Positions 17,633 through 24,955 of a stretch of 26,100 nt of DNA are shown one piece after another; position 1 is the first letter of the stretch, and every line of letters starts with the position of its first letter. Source of the DNA: JBAXTE01 sp964653595 (lineage in GTDB: Bacteria > Bacteroidota > Bacteroidia > Bacteroidales > WCHB1-69); NCBI GenBank assembly GCA_964653595.1, contig CAZZHH010000044.1, forward strand, positions 1 through 26,100. The letters are read 5' to 3'. The position numbers and the translations under genes were made by a program. The notes under the pieces were generated by a model. The model was not told the origin of the DNA. It ran no database searches and was given only the letters and a program-made list of their open reading frames with translations.

Positions 17633-17669
17633 AAAAAATACCGAAGGAAAATCCTTCGGTATTTTTTTA
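17631..17669. terminator. bidirectional terminator between gpmA and hppA
   Basis: A perfect stem TACCGAAGGA / TCCTTCGGTA (17639-17648 with 17652-17661) has a 3-base loop. It is flanked by an A run on the left and a T run on the right, so it can stop both converging transcripts. Confidence 0.93.
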
Positions 17670-17681
17670 ATCCATATAGAA

Positions 17682-20141
17682 CTACTGAATTCTCATTTTA
17701 TAGAAGGAGCGCCATACAAAAATAATTGCAACAGCAAAGAAAAGTAATCCAAAATATGGCGCATAGTCTCTGAAACTTTCTGAGATAGCTATTTCCATTG
17801 CTAAAAGTCCAAACAACGTGGTAAATTTAATAATAGGATTAAGGGCAACGGAAGAGGTATCTTTAAAAGGATCCCCAACAGTATCGCCAACTACTGTAGC
17901 ATCGTGAAGTGGTGTTCCTTTTTCTTTTAAATCCACTTCAACCACTTTTTTGGCGTTATCCCAAGCTCCTCCAGCATTAGCCATAAAGATGGCTTGAAAC
18001 AATCCAAAAACAGCAATAGAAATAAGGTAGCTTACAAAAAGAGCTACTGCATTATTCCCTCCAATGCTAGAAGGGGATGATAAACATGCAAATGCTAACG
18101 CAAAGAAAAAGATTCCAATGAAAATATTAAACATCCCTTTTTGCGCATATTGAGTGCAAATTTTTACCACCTCGACAGACTTAGCGGTATCGGCCTTTTT
18201 AGGAGCATCTGGGTCTAAATTTATATGCTTTTTAATGTATTCAACTGCTCTATAGGCACCCGTAGTAACCGCTTGCATGGAAGCACCAGTAAACCAATAA
18301 ATTACAGAACCTCCAAGGATGAATCCAAGAATGGTGTATGGATTTAAAAGGTTTAACACCGATTCGGGTTGTAAAGGAGAACCGTCAGCATTTTTCAAGG
18401 TATTACCAATCATCAATATCAGAGAGAAGATCATTGTGGTGGCACCCACAACAGCAGTTCCAATTAATACAGGTTTTGCAGTAGCTTTAAAGGTATTACC
18501 TGCACCATCGTTAGCTTCTAAGTAGTATTTTGATTTTTCCCAATCGGGTTTAAACCCAAAATCTCTTTCAATTTCGGCAGAAGCTGCTTCTTTATCATCT
18601 TCAATAAGAGAGAGTTCATACACCGATTGTGCATTATCGGTAACTGGCCCATAGCTATCTACTGCAATGGTAACAGGTCCCATTCCTAGCATGCCAAATG
18701 CAACTAAACCAAATGCGAATATGGATGGATAAACCATAATTCCGTCGAGACCAAACGTACTTGCATAATAAGCAGCAAACATCAATACGAAAAAGATCAT
18801 CCCTTTCCAGAAAGCACTAAAATTACCTGCAACTAAACCAGATAAAATTACTAATGAAGCACCGCCTTCGCGACCAGCTCTAACTATTTCGTTCACATGA
18901 ATCGATTTTGGCGAGGTAAATATTTTGGTAAATTCAGGAATAATTGCTGCACCTAATGTTCCGCAACTAATTATGGAGGATAATATCCACCACATATCGG
19001 TATTGCCATTTAAATCAGGAATTAACACATAAGAAACAATATAAGTACCCACAACAGACAATAAGGAAGTAATCCAAACCAAAGAAGTTAAAGGAGCTTC
19101 AAAATCTAAATCGTCTTTTCCTGAATATCTTAAATTGCTTATAAATCCATTAATCCAAAAAGCGAAAACCGAAGTTAATATCATTAAAATACGCATTACA
19201 AATATCCAAACAAGCAGTTCCACTTGAAGTAGGGATGTTAATACACTGTCCATTTGTAAAGCTGCTCCACCAACCGCTAATAAAATAAATGAAATTAGAG
19301 CAACTCCGGTAACCCCATAGGTTTCAAAACCATCGGCAGTAGGTCCAACGGAATCTCCTGCGTTGTCGCCTGTACAATCGGCAATTACCCCTGGATTACG
19401 AGGATCATCTTCTCCAATTTTGAAAACTACCTTCATTAAATCGGATCCAATATCTGCAATTTTTGTAAAAATTCCACCAGCAATACGAAGAGCTGACGCA
19501 CCAAGAGACTCACCAATGGCAAAACCGATAAAACAGGCACCGGCTAAATCGCCTGGCATAAATAGTAAGATGACAAGCATCAGCATCAACTCAACACAAA
19601 TAAGCACAACGCCTATACTCATACCTGCATTCAGGGGAATATTTAAAAGTTTTAATGGATCTCTCTTTAAGGAGGCAAAAGCCATACGTGCATTGGCAAG
19701 AGTGTTCATTCTAATTCCAAAAGCAGCCACTGTATATGAACCTAAAATGCCAATCACTGTCCAGCTTAAGATTAATACTACACCCCCAAAACCAAATAAA
19801 GAATCCCCATTGTGATCTTTTGCTAAAAATCCAAAATAACCGGCTACAGCTGCTCCAATAAATAAAAATAAAATGGCTAAAAATTTTCCTTGTTGCTTTA
19901 AATAAGCTTTACAAGTACTATAAATTACATCCGCAATTTCGAGCATAGATCGATGGGCAGGTAGTTTTTTGACCTTTATAAATTGATATAATCCAAATAA
20001 AAGTCCCAATATTGTAACGATAAAACCATAATATAATATCTCTTCTGACTTTATTCCTTCTGGAATTTTTAGATCTGCTTCGCTAGAAAAACCAATTAGT
20101 GGCAGAATAATTAATGCTAACAAACTAGTTATTCGTCTCAT
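17682..20141 (-). CDS. hppA: membrane-bound ion-pumping pyrophosphatase
   Basis: The enzyme couples hydrolysis of cytoplasmic pyrophosphate to export of H+ and/or Na+ and so helps power the membrane. The 819-residue protein has about 16 membrane segments. Diagnostic motifs are GGIFTKIADIGSDL (222-235), DDPRNPGVIADCTGDNAGD (245-263, substrate and Mg binding), GMGPVTIAVDSYGPVTDNA (487-505) and the C-terminal GDTVGDPFKDTSSVALNP motif. The N-terminus (1-20) is a hydrophobic leader. At the site that separates K+-dependent from K+-independent enzymes the local sequence is GNTFKAT with Lys553, which by the usual rule points to K+ independence. Some Bacteroides enzymes pump both Na+ and H+, so the transported ion is not assigned. 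The loop before this motif is unusually long. Confidence 0.95.
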   Translation of the reverse strand: MRRITSLLALIILPLIGFSSEADLKIPEGIKSEEILYYGFIVTILGLLFGLYQFIKVKKLPAHRSMLEIADVIYSTCKAYLKQQGKFLAILFLFIGAAVAGYFGFLAKDHNGDSLFGFGGVVLILSWTVIGILGSYTVAAFGIRMNTLANARMAFASLKRDPLKLLNIPLNAGMSIGVVLICVELMLMLVILLFMPGDLAGACFIGFAIGESLGASALRIAGGIFTKIADIGSDLMKVVFKIGEDDPRNPGVIADCTGDNAGDSVGPTADGFETYGVTGVALISFILLAVGGAALQMDSVLTSLLQVELLVWIFVMRILMILTSVFAFWINGFISNLRYSGKDDLDFEAPLTSLVWITSLLSVVGTYIVSYVLIPDLNGNTDMWWILSSIISCGTLGAAIIPEFTKIFTSPKSIHVNEIVRAGREGGASLVILSGLVAGNFSAFWKGMIFFVLMFAAYYASTFGLDGIMVYPSIFAFGLVAFGMLGMGPVTIAVDSYGPVTDNAQSVYELSLIEDDKEAASAEIERDFGFKPDWEKSKYYLEANDGAGNTFKATAKPVLIGTAVVGATTMIFSLILMIGNTLKNADGSPLQPESVLNLLNPYTILGFILGGSVIYWFTGASMQAVTTGAYRAVEYIKKHINLDPDAPKKADTAKSVEVVKICTQYAQKGMFNIFIGIFFFALAFACLSSPSSIGGNNAVALFVSYLISIAVFGLFQAIFMANAGGAWDNAKKVVEVDLKEKGTPLHDATVVGDTVGDPFKDTSSVALNPIIKFTTLFGLLAMEIAISESFRDYAPYFGLLFFAVAIIFVWRSFYKMRIQ

Positions 20142-20169
20142 AGGCTATTTTCTTTTAATTAATATTTTG

Positions 20170-20177
20170 CAAATTTA
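20170..20177 (-). promoter_or_regulatory. -7 element for hppA
   Basis: The minus strand reads TAAATTTG, an exact TAnnTTTG match, ending 29 bases before the hppA ATG at 20141. The -33 position is weak. Confidence 0.45.
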
Positions 20178-20407
20178 CACTTTATTCTTTTTAAATCACT
20201 TAATTCATCTCTTTTTTCTTATTCAAATTGCTTTGTTTGTAAGAAAATTTGAAAATGATAATCTCTTTTTACGGATTATTTTGATTAATAGTTACCATTC
20301 TCAAATCTTTTTTTTGAAAAGGATAAACCTAACTTGTTTATTCGATAATTCGAAAAGTGACTTCTAGTGGCAGCCCGAATAATAAAAGAAAATGCAATCG
20401 GAACAAA

Positions 20408-20425
20408 ATCACATTATATTGTGTT
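20408..20425. promoter_or_regulatory. hip operator O1 (imperfect)
   Basis: ATCACATTATATTGTGTT differs from the perfect palindrome at 20468 in two positions. It keeps CACA/TGTG half-sites. It is centred 60 bases upstream of O2. Likely bound by HipB; inferred from position and symmetry. Confidence 0.7.
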
Positions 20426-20467
20426 TTTATCCCGATTTTTTGAAACAGCTATGAATTTTATGGCAAT

Positions 20468-20485
20468 ATCACATTATAATGTGAT
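20468..20485. promoter_or_regulatory. hip operator O2 (perfect 18-bp palindrome)
   Basis: ATCACATTATAATGTGAT is a perfect palindrome, ending 5 bases before the -33 box of the hip promoter. As XRE-type antitoxins bind such sites as dimers, it is the best candidate primary HipB operator. Confidence 0.8.
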
Positions 20486-20490
20486 TATAC

Positions 20491-20521
20491 TTGACTTTTA
20501 AAAAAATTTCATCTACTTTTG
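20491..20521 (+). promoter_or_regulatory. hip operon promoter
   Basis: TTGAC at 20491-20495 and TACTTTTG at 20514-20521 fit the Bacteroidota -33/-7 promoter with 20 bases between TTG and TA. The start site should fall near 20527, giving a leader of only about 13 bases before the hipB ATG. The promoter sits between operators O2 and O3. Confidence 0.75.
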
Positions 20522-20528
20522 TATGAAA

Positions 20529-20546
20529 ATCACATTATAATGTTAG
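20529..20546. promoter_or_regulatory. hip operator O3 overlapping the hipB start codon
   Basis: ATCACATTATAATGTTAG has the same left half as O2 and a degenerate right half. The ATG of hipB (20540-20542) is part of the operator. It covers the predicted transcription start, so binding here would block initiation directly. Confidence 0.7.
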
Positions 20547-20755
20547 TTGAAGAACTTGGAAAGACCATAAAAGCGAGAAGAAAAGAGCTGGGAATTACCC
20601 AGCCTCATTTAGCCGAGTTGGCAAATATCAGCGTAAATACGTTGTATAAATTAGAACGAGGTCAAGGCAACCCTTCGTTGGAAGTGCTCAATAAATTGGG
20701 AGACGTGTTAGGGATGGAGCTGACTTTTAGCATTAAAAAACCAATGTATAAATGA
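20540..20755 (+). CDS. hipB: HipB-type XRE-family antitoxin and autorepressor
   Basis: This 71-residue protein is a single helix-turn-helix domain of the XRE/Cro type: MLVEELGKTIKARRKELGITQ, then the recognition part LAELANISVNTLYKLERGQGNPSLEVLNKLGDVLG, ending in a beta-strand (MELTFSIKKP) used by HipB for dimerisation. The ATG at 20540 is chosen over an upstream TTG at 20519 because the TTG lies inside the -7 box and its seven codons are operator DNA. The TGA overlaps hipS as ATGA. In HipBST systems HipB binds the operators and contributes to repression. The DNA it should bind is visible as O1-O3. Confidence 0.9.
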   Translation: MLVEELGKTIKARRKELGITQPHLAELANISVNTLYKLERGQGNPSLEVLNKLGDVLGMELTFSIKKPMYK

Positions 20756-21081
20756 GAATAGCCGAAGTTTATAACAATGGGATATTGGCCGGTGTCATTA
20801 TCGAGGAGACGTCGAATTGTTATGTCTTCAGATATGATGATACATACTTTGTCGATTTGCATAAACCTGCAATAAGTTTAACGCTACCAAAATCTCAACA
20901 AGAATATCGAAGTGAGTTCATGTTCCCATTTTTTAGCAATATGGTGGCAGAAGGAGCCAATTTGGAAATACAATGCAGATACTTGAAAATTGATGAAAGA
21001 GATGTGCTAAGTTTATTGGGAGCAACTGCCCAAAACGATACCATTGGCACTATTACAATTAAATTGATAGACAAAAAATGA
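20752..21081 (+). CDS. hipS: HipS, separate HipA N-terminal subdomain (antitoxin)
   Basis: This 109-residue protein corresponds to the N-terminal subdomain-1 of HipA encoded alone. It opens with MRIAEVYNNGILAGVIIE, continues to YDDTYFVDLHKPAISLTLPKSQQEYRS and FPFFSNMVAEGANLE, which is the HipA_N pattern (short beta-sheet followed by LP and FPFFxNLLPEG), and ends in LLGATAQNDTIGTITI, matching the end of that subdomain. In the E. coli O127 HipBST system this small protein, rather than HipB, neutralises the kinase (known from that system; inferred here from the same gene order). It overlaps both neighbours by ATGA, so translation of all three is coupled. Confidence 0.85.
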   Translation: MRIAEVYNNGILAGVIIEETSNCYVFRYDDTYFVDLHKPAISLTLPKSQQEYRSEFMFPFFSNMVAEGANLEIQCRYLKIDERDVLSLLGATAQNDTIGTITIKLIDKK

Positions 21082-22109
21082 ATTTAGACGAAATCAGATA
21101 TTGCCCGTGCACATTGTCCGAAAACTTCAGCACATACAGTCCTGCCGCATTGCGAATCATGTTTGGCAACAAAAAGGTAAATCACATCTTGGATTTTAAC
21201 GCCCCGGAGTTGGATGAAGAAGTTGCCGAACAGCTCAGGCAGAACAGTAAAACTATTTCCATCAGTGGAGCGCAATTTAAACAGTCGTTGGTATTGGAAA
21301 AGAACAAACTCCGTTTAACCAAGCCGGGCGAGGCTGGACAATATATACTAAAGCCAATTCCTTTCAGACCTCCTTTTGGTAAAGAGAAAGAATTGCCTGC
21401 AAATGAACATCTTACGATGCAAATTGCAAAACAGGTATATGGTATTGTGGTTGCGGAATCGGCATTGGTCTTCTTTAAAAACGGAGAACCTGCTTACATT
21501 ACGAAGCGATTTGACTATGCTGCAGACGGAAGGAAAATCGCACAAGAAGATTTTGCATCAATTGCGGGCATCTCAAAAGAGAAAAATGGGCAAAATTACA
21601 GATACAGTGGCAGCTATGAAGACCTAGCAAAAGTTATGAAAAAACATACGGTGGCTTATGCCGTTGAAAATGAAAAGCTTTTTGAGCGAATTGTTTTCAA
21701 CTATTTGTTTAGCAATGGCGATGCACATTTGAAAAACTTTTCACTCCAACAGACCGCCAGTGGAGATTACTTATTAAGTCCTGCTTATGATTTGATTGAC
21801 ACTACGATCCATATCCCCACAGATTCGTTTTTTGCACTCACCGATGGATTGTTTTCAGACGACTTTTATACCGAGAGTTTTAAAGTCTTGGGTTTTTATG
21901 CTTATGATGATTTTTTTGAATTTGGTTTACGGATAGGAATGTTAGAAAATAGGGTAAAGAATGTATTGGAAAAATTCAGAGCCCAAAATCAAAAAGTCTT
22001 AACACTAATTCAACACTCTTTTTTGACCGAGCCGGTTAAACAAATATATCTTCAACATTATATGGATCGTTTGAAGATGCTGAATAACTCATTTTCGCAG
22101 ATCATCTGA
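21078..22109 (+). CDS. hipT: HipT, HipA-family serine/threonine kinase toxin
   Basis: This 343-residue kinase lacks the N-terminal subdomain, which is supplied by hipS. Motifs are ISISGAQFKQS (60-70, Gly-rich loop with an SIS pair, S61 and S63, as in HipT where these serines are autophosphorylated), ILKP (90-93) for the ATP lysine, NEHLTMQIAKQVYGI (109-123), the catalytic loop SNGDAHLKNFSL (212-223, D215 and N220), and SPAYDLID (234-241, metal-binding D238). All catalytic residues are present, so the toxin looks functional. The best-studied HipT phosphorylates tryptophanyl-tRNA synthetase and HipA phosphorylates glutamyl-tRNA synthetase; the target here is not known. A terminator follows 10 bases after the stop. 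Confidence 0.92.
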   Translation: MNLDEIRYCPCTLSENFSTYSPAALRIMFGNKKVNHILDFNAPELDEEVAEQLRQNSKTISISGAQFKQSLVLEKNKLRLTKPGEAGQYILKPIPFRPPFGKEKELPANEHLTMQIAKQVYGIVVAESALVFFKNGEPAYITKRFDYAADGRKIAQEDFASIAGISKEKNGQNYRYSGSYEDLAKVMKKHTVAYAVENEKLFERIVFNYLFSNGDAHLKNFSLQQTASGDYLLSPAYDLIDTTIHIPTDSFFALTDGLFSDDFYTESFKVLGFYAYDDFFEFGLRIGMLENRVKNVLEKFRAQNQKVLTLIQHSFLTEPVKQIYLQHYMDRLKMLNNSFSQII

Positions 22110-22119
22110 AAAAAGAAAA

Positions 22120-22151
22120 AAGAATCATCTCAACTCGGTGATGCTTTTTTT
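22120..22151 (+). terminator. terminator of the hip operon
   Basis: AAGAATCATC (22120-22129) pairs with GGTGATGCTT (22137-22146) with one mismatch and one wobble around a 7-base loop, followed by a T run to 22151. Confidence 0.8.
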
Positions 22152-22152
22152 G

Positions 22153-22160
22153 TATATTTG
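22153..22160 (+). promoter_or_regulatory. -7 element for the SecD-like lipoprotein gene
   Basis: TATATTTG is an exact TAnnTTTG match directly after the hip terminator and 28 bases before the ATG at 22189. No clear -33 box is visible. This suggests the gene is not part of the hip operon. Confidence 0.5.
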
Positions 22161-22188
22161 AAAATCATATCATTAAAATCCATAACGT

Positions 22189-23154
22189 ATGAAAAAAATA
22201 TTTGCAATTGTGATGCTCGGATTCCTTTGTTCCTGCCAGCCCAAAAGTGTGCAAAAGGATGGCGGAATTATTATGGAAATTGAAGTTGGAGACAGCCTTT
22301 CAACCCCGGCAGATATTTCAAAAACCATTGAAATTCTTAAAAAAAGGGTGGAAGCGATCAGTGATGCAATGCCAGTTTTTACAGTAAATGGAAGAAATAT
22401 CCATATTGAAATGCCATTGATGTCGGACACATTGGTCTGCACCACATTCTTAATTCAAAAAGGGGAATTTGAGATATCAACTACGTATAAAGCGATTGAG
22501 GTGATGGAATACCTTTCGGCAATCAATAAAAGTTTGGTAGAGAACAACAATTATGGTCTTCCATTTTCAGTCGACACCACCATGATAAAGGAGAACCCGC
22601 TTTTTAATTTGATCTCAATACAACAAGAAAATATGGATGGAGGTTTGAAAAATGGGCCTGAAGTGGGATTTGTTTTGCCCAAAGATACGGCTTTGATAAA
22701 TGCGGTTTTTCGCCATCCAAAGTTAAATTTGCTAATGCCTAGAGATTTGATATTTATGTGGGCAAGGGAACGCAAAAGCGTCAATCAAGAGTTGTTCAAA
22801 CTGATTGCCATTAAAACTCAAATTCGCGGAAAAATCATCACAAATGAGATGATTGAAGATGCAAAAATGAATCAGAGTTATGGATCTCCTCAAATCAATA
22901 TCGTATTTAAACCAGATTTTCATCGATTATGGGAACGCATCACAAGCGAGAATATTGGGGCATCATTGGCTATCATTATTGACAAGGAAGTGGTCTCCTA
23001 TCCAACCGTTCAAAATGAAATTCCAAACGGCAAAAGCTCCATTTCTGGCAATTACACCACAGAAGAAGCAAAAGCTTTGGCGGCATTACTGAAAAATGGG
23101 ATATTACCACTAAGCGTCAAAGTAAAAAATGTGACGTTGGTAAAAAGAAAATAA
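22189..23154 (+). CDS. lipoprotein with SecD P1-head-like domain
   Basis: This 321-residue protein has a lipoprotein signal (MKKIFAIVMLGFLCSC, acylated Cys16). The N-terminal part has ISKTIEILKKRVEAI and NIHIEMPLMSD, like the P1 base of SecD, where a TxxVLxxRV helix precedes the strand after DTxxI. The C-terminal part (about 225-321) resembles the SecD P1 head: INIVFKPDFHRLWERITSENIGASLAIIIDKEVVSYPTVQNEI, a glycine/serine turn, then EEAKALAALLKNGILPLSVKV. The six-helix membrane part of SecD is absent, so it cannot be a SecD motor; it is a free, lipid-anchored copy of the periplasmic domain. A role in protein export, folding or binding of secreted substrates is speculation. It has its own -7 box and a strong hairpin after it. 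Confidence 0.78.
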   Translation: MKKIFAIVMLGFLCSCQPKSVQKDGGIIMEIEVGDSLSTPADISKTIEILKKRVEAISDAMPVFTVNGRNIHIEMPLMSDTLVCTTFLIQKGEFEISTTYKAIEVMEYLSAINKSLVENNNYGLPFSVDTTMIKENPLFNLISIQQENMDGGLKNGPEVGFVLPKDTALINAVFRHPKLNLLMPRDLIFMWARERKSVNQELFKLIAIKTQIRGKIITNEMIEDAKMNQSYGSPQINIVFKPDFHRLWERITSENIGASLAIIIDKEVVSYPTVQNEIPNGKSSISGNYTTEEAKALAALLKNGILPLSVKVKNVTLVKRK

Positions 23155-23171
23155 ACAATCAACAATAGATA

Positions 23172-23209
23172 TAATAAGAGGCATCAACTCCCGATGATGC
23201 CTCTTATTA
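23172..23209 (+). terminator. hairpin terminator after the SecD-like gene
   Basis: A perfect 15-bp stem (23172-23186 with 23195-23209; core AGAGGCATCA / TGATGCCTCT) with an 8-base loop lies 18 bases after the stop. No T run follows, so it may act as an mRNA 3' stabiliser as well. Confidence 0.75.
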
Positions 23210-23247
23210 ATTATATCACAAAGCCAAACTTTCGACTTTAAGGATCC

Positions 23248-23284
23248 CGAAAAATAAAAAATCTATGATTTTTTTGATTTTTCG
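23248..23284 (-). terminator. AT-rich hairpin downstream of tnaA (distal)
   Basis: CGAAAAAT / ATTTTTCG (23248-23255 with 23277-23284) encloses AAAAAATC / GATTTTTT. It lies about 70 bases past the tnaA stop and could be a second terminator, or one of a pair of related palindromes with 23293-23327. Confidence 0.5.
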
Positions 23285-23292
23285 AGGATGCA

Positions 23293-23327
23293 CGAATTAT
23301 TACAAAATCGAAGATTTTGATAATTCG
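23293..23327 (-). terminator. hairpin downstream of tnaA (proximal)
   Basis: CGAATTAT / ATAATTCG (23293-23300 with 23320-23327) encloses CAAAATC / GATTTTG with a two-base bulge and a 3-base loop. It lies 27 bases after the tnaA stop on the minus strand. Confidence 0.55.
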
Positions 23328-23353
23328 GCACTTTATAGACTTTGAACTTTTGG

Positions 23354-24727
23354 TTACGCTCTTTCCAATTCTACCGTAAAGTGACGCATAATAGGAGATT
23401 CGCGGGTGATTACAAAGCCTCTTTTGATTTCGTTTCTGCGGTCGTACACGTTTTTCAAACCAGCGGCGATAACATCGATATGGTTGTTGGTGTATACTCT
23501 ACGAGGAATTGCTAAACGGAGCAATTCCAATTTTGGATATCTATTCTCGCGGGTAACTGGGTCTCTATCGGCCAAAATAGCTCCGATTTCCACTCCTCGG
23601 ATTCCAGCTTCCAAATACAACTCAACACCTAATGTTTGTGCTCTAAACTCCTCTTTAGGAACATTTGGCAAAACTTTGTTGGCATCTACAAAAATGGCAT
23701 GACCACCAGCAGGTGTTTGGAATGGAATTCCATACTCTTTCAGTTTTTGTCCCAAATATTCCACTTGTTTGATACGTGTTTCAAGATAATCAAACTCGGT
23801 GCCTTCATCCAACCCAACTGCTAAGGCATTCATGTCACGTCCCGACATGCCGCCATAGGTAACATACCCTTCGAACATGATGTTAAAAACGGAAGTTTGA
23901 CGCCACAACTCTTCGCTGCGCATTCCGATAAATCCTCCCATGTTTACGATAGCATCTTTTTTCGAGCTCATAGTCATTGCATCAGCGTATGAGAACATTT
24001 CAGCCACAATCTCTTTGATGGTTTTGTTTTCGTATCCTTTTTCACGGATTTTGATAAAGTAAGCGTTTTCAGCAAAACGAGCGGAATCGTAAACCACCAT
24101 TTTGTTGTATTTATCGGCGATTTTACGAACTTCTTTCATACACTCCATCGATACGGGCTGACCACCAGCGGTGTTATTGGTAACGGTGACAATGATGAAA
24201 GGAATTTTGTCTGCATGTTCGTTCAATACTTTTTCCAATTTGGCTGGGTCGACATTGCCTTTGAACGGGTGATAAGCTTCGGTGTCCGCAGCGATATCAA
24301 TCGTGCAATCGATGGCATGCGCTTTTCTGAATTCAATGTGTCCTTTGGTTGTGTCGAAATGAGAGTTTCCAGGAATATAGTCACCCTCTTTCACCAACAC
24401 CGAAAAAAGCACATTTTCAGCGGCACGACCTTGATGTGTAGGCATGAAGTAATCAAATCCCAAGATGTCTTTGATCGCTTTTTTCATGTTATAATACGAA
24501 GAAGCTCCTGCGTAACTTTCGTCACCAAGCATCATAGAAGCCCATTGATTGTTGCTCATTGCGCCTGTACCCGAGTCGGTTAACAAGTCGATAAATACTT
24601 GATCACTTTTAAGGTTGAACAAGTTGTATTTTGCTTCTTTCATCCATGTTTCGCGCTCTTCACGAGTGCTTCTGCGAATGGGTTCAACCATTTTAATTTT
24701 GTACGATTCTGAAAAAGGTAATTCCAT
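23354..24727 (-). CDS. tnaA: tryptophanase (tryptophan indole-lyase)
   Basis: The PLP enzyme splits L-tryptophan into indole, pyruvate and ammonia. The 457-residue protein matches the Porphyromonas-type TnaA closely in memory (MELPF start, KMVEPIRRSTREERE). Landmarks are LTDSGTGAMS (49-58), DESYAGASSYY, PTHQGRAAEN (96-105), NNTAGGQPVSM (184-194), DSARFAENAYF (214-224), and SSKKDAIVN with K257 as the PLP lysine. The sister enzyme tyrosine phenol-lyase is less likely, because the C-terminal LYLEAGIRGVEIGAILADRDPVTRENR and the HFDTTKGH segment are of tryptophanase type. The gene stands alone, with hairpins after it and a long leader. No tryptophan permease lies next to it. Confidence 0.93.
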   Translation of the reverse strand: MELPFSESYKIKMVEPIRRSTREERETWMKEAKYNLFNLKSDQVFIDLLTDSGTGAMSNNQWASMMLGDESYAGASSYYNMKKAIKDILGFDYFMPTHQGRAAENVLFSVLVKEGDYIPGNSHFDTTKGHIEFRKAHAIDCTIDIAADTEAYHPFKGNVDPAKLEKVLNEHADKIPFIIVTVTNNTAGGQPVSMECMKEVRKIADKYNKMVVYDSARFAENAYFIKIREKGYENKTIKEIVAEMFSYADAMTMSSKKDAIVNMGGFIGMRSEELWRQTSVFNIMFEGYVTYGGMSGRDMNALAVGLDEGTEFDYLETRIKQVEYLGQKLKEYGIPFQTPAGGHAIFVDANKVLPNVPKEEFRAQTLGVELYLEAGIRGVEIGAILADRDPVTRENRYPKLELLRLAIPRRVYTNNHIDVIAAGLKNVYDRRNEIKRGFVITRESPIMRHFTVELERA

Positions 24728-24837
24728 TGTATAAAGATTTTATGTTTTTAAATAATACATATGAGGAATGACAAAAACTAGGTGTTTGTGATTCCTATAA
24801 AAATAACTTGAAAAATTGGGTAATTAGTGGGTATAGC

Positions 24838-24912
24838 TTATCGGAGAAAGGCGTCGCGGTCTTTCACATTCTTGAAAATCAGAAATTTACTTTTTGAATT
24901 CAAATTTCGCAT
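24838..24912 (-). CDS. possible leader peptide upstream of tnaA (24 codons)
   Basis: In the tnaA leader, 29 bases after the predicted transcription start, an ATG opens 24 codons ending in TAA at 24838-24840. The peptide is basic and includes SKFLIFKNVKDRD. E. coli tnaC is also 24 codons and contains SKWFNIDNKIVDHR, so there is a faint resemblance in length and layout, but the key Trp and the C-terminal Pro of TnaC are absent. The DNA just after the stop is relatively C-rich on the minus strand (CTATACCCACTAATTACCC), as in a Rho-loading site. A short ORF of this size can easily arise by chance. Confidence 0.25.
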   Translation of the reverse strand: MRNLNSKSKFLIFKNVKDRDAFLR

Positions 24913-24947
24913 TATCCTTTATTTTAGCTTTTGATTCTAAATTTCCT

Positions 24948-24955
24948 CAAAGATA
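24948..24955 (-). promoter_or_regulatory. candidate -7 element for tnaA with a long 5' leader
   Basis: The minus strand reads TATCTTTG, an exact TAnnTTTG match, about 220 bases before the tnaA ATG. The -33 position lacks a clear TTTG. If used, the mRNA has a leader of roughly 210 nt. Confidence 0.4.

Larger units (their letters stand above)
20142..20518. other. intergenic region upstream of hppA and the hip operon
   Basis: This 377-base AT-rich gap lies between divergent genes. The left part holds a candidate hppA -7 box on the minus strand. The right part (from 20408) holds two of the three hip operators and the -33 box of the hip promoter. The middle (about 20180-20400) shows no protein-like frame, RNA gene or convincing repeat. 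Confidence 0.6.

Noticed and set aside
19363..19815. Plus-strand 150-codon frame opposite hppA
   Set aside because: It is antisense to conserved hppA motifs, and its Pro/Ile/Lys-rich composition is that expected of antisense membrane-protein codons.
20519..20539. TTG start for hipB
   Set aside because: The TTG falls inside the -7 promoter box and the codons would be untranscribed promoter and operator DNA.
20408..20546. CRISPR-like array from three 18-bp repeats at 60-bp spacing
   Set aside because: The repeats are palindromic operators around a promoter, only three in number, the last one overlapping a start codon. No cas genes are present.
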